Both the position numbers and the translations under genes were made by a program. Positions 57,396 through 64,000 of a stretch of DNA of 64,000 nt are shown here, in pieces. Position 1 is the stretch's first letter, and each line of letters begins with the position of its first letter. The notes beneath the pieces were generated by a model. It saw only the letters and a program-made list of their open reading frames with translations. It was not told the origin of the DNA and made no database searches. Location of the stretch: assembly GCF_012931845.1 (NCBI RefSeq), contig NZ_CP051884.1:2046001-2110000 (forward strand), read 5' to 3'. The DNA is from Cellulomonas taurus (GTDB lineage Bacteria > Actinomycetota > Actinomycetes > Actinomycetales > Cellulomonadaceae).

Positions 57396-58706
57396 TCAGC
57401 CCACCACGGGCATCGTCGGCGCCGAGACGTCGTACCGGGTCGAACCGGCGGTCTCCGGTGCCGCACGCAGCGCCGACAGCACCGCGGCCTTCAGCGCCGA
57501 GTCCTGGCTGCTGCCCCACTCGACCGCCGCGCCGTCCCGCAGCGTGAAGTTCACCGAGTCCTGGGTGGTCGCCGACACCTGACCCACCTGCGCGAGCAGA
57601 TCGGCCGGCAGCTGCTCCAACACGCCGAGCACCGCGCTGAGCACCCGCTCCTCCCCCACCGGCACCTCGACCACGGGCAGTCCCTCCGGTGCCTCGTCGG
57701 CGCGACCGACCTGGACCCCCTCCTCATCCACCAGGGCGAAACCGGTGCCGGTCGGGGTGCCCTCCGCCGACTGCGCGACATCCGAGCCCTCCGGCACCGC
57801 GGCCACCGGCTCCCGGGCGACCAGCGCCACACTCAGCCCGTGCGGCCACTCCCGGGTGACGGTGGCGTCCCGGACACCGGGCACCTCCAGCAGCTCCGAG
57901 CGCAGGGCGGCGGTGTCCAGCCGGGGCAGCGGCACCCGGTCCCGGGCATCGACCACGGCCCGCACCTGGTCGACGGCGACGACGCTGTCGGCACCGGTCA
58001 CCTGGACCTGGGCCGCGTGCAGCGCCAGCACCGGGGAGAAGAACAGCAGCCACGCCAGGCCACCGGCCGCGACCAGGGCGCCGAGCACGATCAGGATCCG
58101 GCGCTGGGTGAGGCGTCGGTGCGCGCGGGCACGTTCGGCGAAGCGGGCGGCCGACCCCTGGGCGACGACGCCACCGGCCGGGGTGCGGGGGGCGGCGGTC
58201 GAGCGGGTGAGGCCGCGCCCGGTGGCGCGGCCCGACGTCCGGGCGGGCGTGCGGGGCGCGGTCCGGTCGACGGCGGATCCGGCGGTGCGGCGGGGGGTGC
58301 CCGGTGTGGAGTCGCCGGCCGCGGTGGTGGTGGCGCGGGTCGTGGACCGGGCGCGTGTGGCGGCGCTCTCGGCGCGGGGAGGGCTGCTGGCCCGGGGGGT
58401 GCTGGTGGCGGGGGTGCTGCCGGCGCGGGCGGCACCAGTGGCTGGGGTGGTGCCGGTGCGGGCGGTGCCAGAGGTTCGCGGGCCGGTGGTGGGCAGCGCG
58501 GCGGTGGTCTCGTCGGATCCGAGGAAGACGTCCTCGGATCCGTCCGGGGCGATCCGTTCCGGCGTCGCGGAGGGGGCGGCGGCGCGACGTGCCGTGCCGC
58601 GTCCGCCGTCGCCGGCGTCCCGGGCGGGCGCGGGTCGCGGTGTCGCGGGGCGACGGGGCGACGCGGGCCGACCGGGCTGCGGCGGACGGGGACGCTGGGG
58701 TGCCAC
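57396..58706 (-). CDS. ftsQ: cell division protein FtsQ with long disordered N-terminus
   Basis: 436 aa bitopic division protein. One membrane segment (about 204-226, LIVLGALVAAGGLAWLLFF) is followed by a POTRA domain (VQVTGADSVVAVDQVRAVVD) and the beta domain (SVNFTLRDGAAVEWG). The cytoplasmic part is about 200 residues, mostly Arg, Thr, Pro and Ala without clear fold, far longer than in usual FtsQ. It starts with GTG 3 nt after the murC stop. Confidence 0.9.
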   Translation of the reverse strand: MAPQRPRPPQPGRPASPRRPATPRPAPARDAGDGGRGTARRAAAPSATPERIAPDGSEDVFLGSDETTAALPTTGPRTSGTARTGTTPATGAARAGSTPATSTPRASSPPRAESAATRARSTTRATTTAAGDSTPGTPRRTAGSAVDRTAPRTPARTSGRATGRGLTRSTAAPRTPAGGVVAQGSAARFAERARAHRRLTQRRILIVLGALVAAGGLAWLLFFSPVLALHAAQVQVTGADSVVAVDQVRAVVDARDRVPLPRLDTAALRSELLEVPGVRDATVTREWPHGLSVALVAREPVAAVPEGSDVAQSAEGTPTGTGFALVDEEGVQVGRADEAPEGLPVVEVPVGEERVLSAVLGVLEQLPADLLAQVGQVSATTQDSVNFTLRDGAAVEWGSSQDSALKAAVLSALRAAPETAGSTRYDVSAPTMPVVG

Positions 58707-58709
58707 GGG

Positions 58710-61700
58710 TCAGTCCCGCTCCGTGGCGTCGGGGTGCCGGTCGGTGGGGTCGGGCACGGCGTCGTCGGCCACGGCGTTCTCAGGCACGGCGTTCTCGGGC
58801 ACGGCGTTCTCGGGCACGGCGTCGTGGGACGCGCTGGGCGCCGTGGGCGCTGTGGGCGCGGCGGACGACTCCGGAGCCGTGTCCCCCTCCGCCGCCAGCT
58901 CGGCCAGGATCACGGCGCCGAGGGCGGTCACGTCGCCCGCACCGACGGTCAGCACCAGGTCACCGGCGGCGGCGGCACGGGCGATCTCCCGCGCGGCCTC
59001 CTCCCGGTCGGCGACGAAGCGCAGCGTCTCCGGCCGGATCGCCTGCCGCACGATCGTGTCGCCGGAGACCTCCGGGTCCGGGTCCTCGCGGGCGGCGTAC
59101 ACGTCGGTGACGACGGCCAGATCGGCCAGGTCCAGGGCCGCGGCGAACTCCGAGGCGAAGGTCCGGGTGCGGGAGAACAGGTGCGGCTGGAACAGGACCA
59201 GCACCCGGCCGTCGCCGACCACGGTGCGGGCGGTACGCAGCAGTGCGGCGACCTCGGTCGGGTGGTGCGCGTAGTCGTCGACCACCCGGATGTCGCGGGC
59301 GGTCCCCCGGTCCTCGAACCGCCGGCCGGTGCCGCGGAACTCGGCCAGACCCTGCACGGTGTCCACGACGTCGGCCCCGGCGGCCCACGCGGCCAGGTAG
59401 GCGGCGGCGGCGTCGGCGGCGTTGTGGTCCCCGGGCACCCGCAGGTCCAACGTGGCGCCGGGCAGTCCGTCCAGCGCGGAGGTGAGCGGGGTGCGCCAGA
59501 CGCCACCGGGCGCCTCGACGGTCTCCCCGAGCAGCAGGTCCACGTCGCCGGTCCGGCCGTAGGTGAGCATCCGCACCCCGCGCCCGGTCAGGTCGTCGGC
59601 GGTGCGCTCCAGCAGGCGCCGCACCCCCGGGTCGTCGGCGCAGACCACCAGTGCGCCGCCGGGGCGGATCCGCTCGGTGAAGTCGACGAATGCCTGCTCG
59701 AACGCATCGACGGTGCCGTAGTGGTCCAGGTGGTCCGGCTCGATGTTGGTGATGACGGCGACCGCGGGGCGGTAGTTCAGGAAGGAGCCGTCGGACTCGT
59801 CGGCCTCGGCGACGAACGCCTGTCCGGTGCCGGTGCGGTGGCCGGGCAGCGGTCCGGCCTCGGTGCGGATGGTGGCACCGATCGCGTAGGACGGGTCGAG
59901 CACCGCGTCGCGGCGGCCCACGGCGGTCAGGGCGGCGGCCGCCATCGCGGAGGTGGTGGTCTTGCCGTGCGCACCGGCGACCACGACGGAGATCCGGTCG
60001 TCCATCAGCGCGGCCAGCGCCTGCGAGCGATGCAGCACCGGCAGGTCGAGGGCGCGGGCGCGGGCCAGCTCCGGGTTGGTCTCCCGGATCGCACTGGACA
60101 CCACCACGGTGTCCACGCCGTCCAGGTGCGCGGCGTCGTGACCGATCAGCACCGTGATCCCGGCGGCGCGCAGGCCCGCGACGGCGGGGCCCTCCTGGGC
60201 GTCGGAGCCCTGCACCGCCAGGCCGCGGTCGGCCAGCAGTCCGGCGATGGCGGACATCCCGGCGCCTCCGATGCCGATCAGGTGGACGGTGCCGAAGGTG
60301 GTCGGGTCGGCGGGGTCGATCCGGGCGGCGGGGCTGACGGTGCCCATCGCGACGGTGTCCGCGGTGTTACCGGTGCCCTCGGTGGTGACGGCGGGGCCGG
60401 ACGGCGCGTGCGAGGCGGGGTCCGACGGGGCGGCGTCGGTCGTCGACGGGGCGGTGTCCGGAGTCGACGGGGCGAACGTCGGGGCGGCGTCCGGGACGGT
60501 CGGTGCCGACGGCGTGGTGGCGTCGATGGCCGGGTCCGCCGCCTCCTCGTCCACCGGCAGCAGGTCGTCCGTCGCGGCATCCCCGGGGTCGGTGGCAGAC
60601 GTGTCTGCGGTCAGGTCGTCGGTGTGGGTCGGCCCGTCGTGGGTGGCGTCGTCGTGGGTGGTGTCGTCGGCGAGCTCCGCCAGCCGCTGCGCGCCGACCG
60701 CCAGCGCGTCCTCGACCAGGTCGGCCACCTGACGCGCGGCATCCGGGACGCCGATCGTCGCCGCGGCCTGTCCCATCTGCTCACGGCGCCCGGCCGAGTG
60801 CGGCTTCAGCAGCGGCACCAGGTGCTCGGCGAACCACTCGGGGGTCAGGTCGTCGTCGGCGACCAGCAGGCCACCGCCGGCCGCGACCACCGGCTGGGCG
60901 TTGAGCTTCTGCTCGCCGTTCCCGACCGGCAGCGGGACGTAGACGGCCGGGATGCCCAGCGCCGCCAGCTCGGACACGGTGCCCGCACCGGACCGGCAGA
61001 GCACCAGGTCCGCGATGGCCAGCGCCTGCTCCATCTCCCCCAGGTACTCGCGCACGTGGTAGCGCTCGGCACCCGGCACGCCACGGACCGCCGCGCGGAC
61101 GGCGTCGGCCTTCCCGGCGCCGGTCAGGTGCAGCACCTCGGCGCCGGTGCCCAGGACGGCGGATGCCTGCGCGGCCACGGCGGTGTTGATCGACAGCGCG
61201 CCGAGCGACCCGCCGGTGACCAGCAGCACGGGGCGGGTGGGGTCGATGCCGAGCTCGGCCGCGGCCCGGCGGCGGGTGCCGACCAGGTCGGCGGCGCGGT
61301 CCTCGAGCAGGTCGAGGATCTCCGGTCGCAGCGGCAGGCCGGTGACCACCGCACCGGGCAGCCGGGTGCCCGGGAAGGTGACCGCCACCGACGCGGCCCA
61401 CCGCGCACCGAGCCGGTTCGCCAGCCCGGGGCGGGCGTTCTGCTCGTGGATCACGACCGGCAGACCCCGGTTGCGGGCCGCGAGGTAGGCGGGGGTGGCG
61501 ACGTAGCCGCCGAAGCCCACCACCGCCTGCGCACCGATGGTGTCGATCGCCTCACCGGCGGCGTCCACCGCCGCCCGCAGCCGACGGGGCAACCGGAACC
61601 AGTCCGGGGTGGGGCGACGGGGCATCGGCACCTTGGGCACCGTGAACAGCTCGATGCCGCGCTCCGGGACCAACCGTGACTCCAGGCCCTCCGCGGTGCC

Positions 61701-61853
61701 GAGGGCGGCGATCCGCAGTTCGGGGTCCCGGGCACGCAGTTCCTCCGCGACCGACAGCAGCGGGTTGACGTGTCCGGCCGTCCCACCGCCGGCGAGCAGC
61801 ACCGCGCGGGGCGATCCCAGGTCCTCGACGGCGGGCTGGTCGGGTGCGGTCAC
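58710..61853 (-). CDS. murG-murC: MurG-MurC fusion (lipid II GlcNAc transferase / UDP-MurNAc-L-Ala ligase)
   Basis: 1,047 aa in one open frame. MurG (about 1-385): GGGTAGHVNPLL (22-33), VIHEQNARPGLANR, GGSLGALSIN and RSGAGTVSELAALG. MurC (about 503-1047): HLIGIGGAGMSAIAGLLADR, ATP loop GAHGKTTTSAM, EADESDGSFL and DDYAHHPTE. A linker of about 115 residues (Thr, Asp, Pro, Ala; G/C in third positions) joins them without a stop. MurG makes lipid II at the membrane; MurC adds the first L-Ala to UDP-MurNAc. The GTG at 61853 follows GGAGG by 5 nt; the ATG at 61874 is the alternative. The internal ATG at 60347 has no ribosome site. Confidence 0.88.
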   Translation of the reverse strand: MTAPDQPAVEDLGSPRAVLLAGGGTAGHVNPLLSVAEELRARDPELRIAALGTAEGLESRLVPERGIELFTVPKVPMPRRPTPDWFRLPRRLRAAVDAAGEAIDTIGAQAVVGFGGYVATPAYLAARNRGLPVVIHEQNARPGLANRLGARWAASVAVTFPGTRLPGAVVTGLPLRPEILDLLEDRAADLVGTRRRAAAELGIDPTRPVLLVTGGSLGALSINTAVAAQASAVLGTGAEVLHLTGAGKADAVRAAVRGVPGAERYHVREYLGEMEQALAIADLVLCRSGAGTVSELAALGIPAVYVPLPVGNGEQKLNAQPVVAAGGGLLVADDDLTPEWFAEHLVPLLKPHSAGRREQMGQAAATIGVPDAARQVADLVEDALAVGAQRLAELADDTTHDDATHDGPTHTDDLTADTSATDPGDAATDDLLPVDEEAADPAIDATTPSAPTVPDAAPTFAPSTPDTAPSTTDAAPSDPASHAPSGPAVTTEGTGNTADTVAMGTVSPAARIDPADPTTFGTVHLIGIGGAGMSAIAGLLADRGLAVQGSDAQEGPAVAGLRAAGITVLIGHDAAHLDGVDTVVVSSAIRETNPELARARALDLPVLHRSQALAALMDDRISVVVAGAHGKTTTSAMAAAALTAVGRRDAVLDPSYAIGATIRTEAGPLPGHRTGTGQAFVAEADESDGSFLNYRPAVAVITNIEPDHLDHYGTVDAFEQAFVDFTERIRPGGALVVCADDPGVRRLLERTADDLTGRGVRMLTYGRTGDVDLLLGETVEAPGGVWRTPLTSALDGLPGATLDLRVPGDHNAADAAAAYLAAWAAGADVVDTVQGLAEFRGTGRRFEDRGTARDIRVVDDYAHHPTEVAALLRTARTVVGDGRVLVLFQPHLFSRTRTFASEFAAALDLADLAVVTDVYAAREDPDPEVSGDTIVRQAIRPETLRFVADREEAAREIARAAAAGDLVLTVGAGDVTALGAVILAELAAEGDTAPESSAAPTAPTAPSASHDAVPENAVPENAVPENAVADDAVPDPTDRHPDATERD
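58768..58824 (-). repeat. 15-bp tandem repeat at the MurC C-terminus
   Basis: Three copies of a 15-bp unit plus a partial one, coding for VPENA repeats in the last 30 residues of the fusion protein. It is in frame and could vary in number between strains. Confidence 0.6.
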
Positions 61854-61906
61854 AGTGTCCTCCGGGACGGTCATGCGGATGGTGCGGGGAGTTGAGGGGG
61901 CGCGGG

Positions 61907-63157
61907 TCAGCGCCGGACGCGCCCGATCACGGCCAGTGACCGGCGCAGCACATGCGGGCGGGCCGCCAGCGCCTCGGCGGCACCGGGCTCGCTGCGCGCG
62001 AAGGAGATCACCACACCGAGCGCCGCCATGGTCATGATCAACGCCGATCCACCGGCGGACACCAGGGGCAGCGGCACCCCGATCACCGGCAGCAGGCCGA
62101 CGACGACACCCATGTTGATCAGCGCCTGGCCGATCACCCAGGCGGCGATGGCACCGGTGGTGATCTGGGCGACCGGGTCGGGGTGCCGGGCGATGATCCG
62201 GAACATGCCCAGGGCCAGCAGCGCGAACAGCAACAGCACCAACAGGGTGCCGATCAGCCCGAGCTCCTCCCCGATCACCGCGAAGATGAAGTCGTTGTGC
62301 GCCTCGGGCAGGTAGGACCACTTCTCCCGGCTCTGCCCGAGGCCGAGGCCGAACCAGCCGCCGGTGGCCAGCGCCTGGGTGCCGTGCAGCGCCTGGTAGC
62401 CACCGGCGCTGAGGTCGGCGTTGCCGCCGAACTGGTCGATGATCCGCTGCATCCGGTTCTCGCTGGTGATCGCCAGCACCGCGACGGCGGCCGCCGTCGC
62501 CAGACCGGTGACGGCGAAGACCCGCATCGGCACGCCGGCGACGAACAGCGCCCCCGCGACCAGCATCATCATCACCATCGCGGTCCCGAGGTCGTTGCCG
62601 ACCAGCACCACGCCGATGGCGATCGCGGACACCGGCAGCACCGGGATCACCGCATGGCGCCAGTCCAGCAGCAGGGCGCGTTTGCGGGAGAGCACGGCAC
62701 CGAGCCAGATGGCGAGTGCGAGCTTGATCGCCTCCGACGGCTGCGCGGTGAACCCGGCGATCGAGATCCAGTTCCGGTTACCGCCCTGCCCGATGCCGAG
62801 CGGGGTGAACACCAACAGCTGCATCACGACCGCACCGGCCAAGATGAACCAGGCGAACCGGCTGTAGAACCGCAGCGGCAGCCGCGAGGCCACCCACATC
62901 AGCGGCAGACCGATCAGCGCGAACTGGGCCTGGTTGAAGAACACCGCGTAGGGCGATTTGCCGTCGGCCAGGGAATCGACCGAGGACGACGACAGCACCA
63001 TCACCAGACCGAGCACCAGCAGCAGGACGGTGGCACCGGTCAACAGGTAGTAGCTGGTGACGGCGGAGTTCCACTGGCCGAGCCGGGAGCCCCGGGGCGA
63101 CGCCTCGACACCGGGGGTCGCGCCGGTGGGCACCGGGGCCTCGGTGGTCTGTGCCAT
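61907..63157 (-). CDS. ftsW: lipid II polymerase FtsW
   Basis: 416 aa SEDS-family glycosyltransferase with about ten membrane segments. GIGQGGNRNWISIAGFTAQP with SEAIKLALAIWLG, VGNDLGTAMVMMMLV with the catalytic Asp, YQALHGTQALATGGWFGLGL, and AHNDFIFAVIGEELG are present. It polymerises lipid II at the septum. The ATG at 63157 has a GAGGAG ribosome site inside the end of murD, 11 nt away; the frame continues upstream only as an Arg-rich stretch. Confidence 0.96.
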   Translation of the reverse strand: MAQTTEAPVPTGATPGVEASPRGSRLGQWNSAVTSYYLLTGATVLLLVLGLVMVLSSSSVDSLADGKSPYAVFFNQAQFALIGLPLMWVASRLPLRFYSRFAWFILAGAVVMQLLVFTPLGIGQGGNRNWISIAGFTAQPSEAIKLALAIWLGAVLSRKRALLLDWRHAVIPVLPVSAIAIGVVLVGNDLGTAMVMMMLVAGALFVAGVPMRVFAVTGLATAAAVAVLAITSENRMQRIIDQFGGNADLSAGGYQALHGTQALATGGWFGLGLGQSREKWSYLPEAHNDFIFAVIGEELGLIGTLLVLLLFALLALGMFRIIARHPDPVAQITTGAIAAWVIGQALINMGVVVGLLPVIGVPLPLVSAGGSALIMTMAALGVVISFARSEPGAAEALAARPHVLRRSLAVIGRVRR

Positions 63158-63168
63158 GCCCGGTCTCC

Positions 63169-64000
63169 TCACCGCTCCGGATCGAGGGCGTGCACCTCGG
63201 CCGCGAAAGCCTCTCCCCGCTCGGCGTAGGAGGAGAACTGATCCATGGAGGCGCACGCCGGCGCGAGCAGAACCGTCAGTCCGGGCACGGCGGCGTCCAC
63301 CGCCAGACGGCGGGCCTCCTGCACGGCGCGGTTCATGGTGCCAGTGTCGCCGGGATCGATCCTCACCACGGGAACCTGCGGGGCGTGTCGGGCCAGAGCA
63401 TCCGCCAGCGGCGCCGAGTCCACCCCGATCAGCACCACGGCGCGCAGCCGGTCGCGTCGGGCCGTGATGAGCTCGTCGAAGCTGGCGCCCTTGGCCAGTC
63501 CCCCGGCGATCCAGACCACCGACTCGGGGGCGAAGGCCGCCAGCGAGGCAGCAGCGGCATGGGCGTTGGTCGCCTTGGAGTCGTCGACCCAGCGCACCCC
63601 GTCGATCTCGGCCACGGTGGCGATCCGGTGCGCGCCCGGACGGTAGGCACGCAGGCCGTCCCGCACCGCGACCGGCTGGACACCGTGGGCCAGTGCCAGG
63701 GCCGCGGCCGCCAACGCGTTCTGCACCGTGTGCGGAGCCAGCGCCGCGCCGCCCGGCGCCAGGTGGGCGAGGTCCGCGAAGGTGGCGAGCTCGGCGGCGT
63801 GGGTGCGCCGGTCAGCAGTGAAGCCCCGGTCCACCAGCACGTCCTCGACCAGGCCGACCTGGCCGAGTCCGGGGGTGCTCAGGGTGAATCCGACCGCGAC
63901 CGCCCCGTCGGCGACATCGGCCTCGCGCACCAGCTCCTCGGTCACCCGGTCCGCGCTGTTGTACACGCAGGCGCACTCGACCCCGGTGAAGATCCGTCCC
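63169..64000 (-). CDS. murD: UDP-N-acetylmuramoylalanine-D-glutamate ligase, C-terminal part
   Basis: 277 codons of the C-terminal half; the N-terminus lies beyond the right edge. The frame enters as GRIFTGVECACVYNSADRVT. Mur ligase features: HTVQNALAAAALALAHGVQP, RIATVAEIDGVRWVDDSKAT (DDSKATN motif), VVWIAGGLAKGASFDELITA, and PACASMDQFSSYAERGEAFA. It adds D-Glu to UDP-MurNAc-L-Ala. Its stop lies 11 nt before ftsW, the standard murD-ftsW-murG-murC order. Confidence 0.95.
   Translation of the reverse strand, partial: GRIFTGVECACVYNSADRVTEELVREADVADGAVAVGFTLSTPGLGQVGLVEDVLVDRGFTADRRTHAAELATFADLAHLAPGGAALAPHTVQNALAAAALALAHGVQPVAVRDGLRAYRPGAHRIATVAEIDGVRWVDDSKATNAHAAAASLAAFAPESVVWIAGGLAKGASFDELITARRDRLRAVVLIGVDSAPLADALARHAPQVPVVRIDPGDTGTMNRAVQEARRLAVDAAVPGLTVLLAPACASMDQFSSYAERGEAFAAEVHALDPER

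Noticed and set aside
60345-60347. Separate murC start at the internal ATG
   Set aside because: No ribosome site or stop codon of murG upstream, and the linker keeps coding character; kept only as a low-probability alternative.
57252-61679. Open frame of 1,475 codons on the plus strand opposite ftsQ and murG-murC
   Set aside because: Antisense shadow of strong coding sequence with the same amino-acid bias; no start signal and no recognisable domain.

Overview
The window is a core chromosomal segment of a very GC-rich actinobacterium. Supporting signs are strong G/C in third codon positions, many GTG starts, an argCJBDFRGH operon, Wag31/SepF/YggT next to ftsZ, an rRNA spacer without tRNA genes and a histidine cluster with HisA of the PriA type. 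Gene order and protein style fit the Micrococcales, perhaps Cellulomonadaceae or Promicromonosporaceae, but the genus cannot be fixed from sequence alone. I see no prophage, IS element, CRISPR array, tRNA gene or obviously foreign island.

Layout. 1-873: start of an RGG-repeat protein cut by the left edge. 1011-6767: a complete rRNA operon on the minus strand (promoter, 16S, spacer, 23S, 5S, terminator). 6972-9765: tyrS, a 3-methyladenine DNA glycosylase and a P-loop kinase. 9908-18501: the arginine operon argCJBDFRGH, with two ARG boxes placed over the argC promoter. 18554-21494: an acetyltransferase, a hydrolase, a quinone reductase and a DsbA-like protein. 21705-25853: a large secreted nuclease/5'-nucleotidase. 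26037-32784: pheST, an rRNA/tRNA methyltransferase and infC-rpmI-rplT. 33135-35605: a PerR/CatR-type regulator, catalase and a DUF1844 protein. 35586-39038: an MFS transporter, a membrane coiled-coil protein paired with a lipoprotein serine protease, and a GerW/YtfJ-like protein. 39109-47294: histidine genes hisD and hisC-B-(hypothetical)-H-A plus SseB, split by a divergent RecQ helicase. 47441-53445: S4 protein, dnaE, rluD, lspA and a DksA/TraR protein. 53569-64000: the division and cell wall (dcw) cluster wag31, yggT, sepF, pgeF, ftsZ, ftsQ, murG-murC, ftsW, murD, cut by the right edge.

How it works together. Most minus-strand genes form overlapping ATGA/GTGA or TGATG chains, so translation is probably coupled (arg, pheST, his, lspA-rluD). 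At least nine starts outside such chains have a TANNNT box 6-8 nt upstream and no good Shine-Dalgarno sequence, which points to leaderless mRNAs (argC, hisD, hisC, hisH, recQ, dnaE, lspA, the hydrolase and the coiled-coil protein).

Most interesting points: an in-frame MurG-MurC fusion joined by a disordered linker; a RecQ helicase with a C-terminal phosphoribosyltransferase-like motif inserted into the his cluster; infC with a rare ATC start, a terminator-like hairpin in its leader and a histone-like Ala/Lys/Pro tail; and a general tendency for essential proteins here to carry long disordered extensions. I did not find a convincing wholly new multi-gene system.
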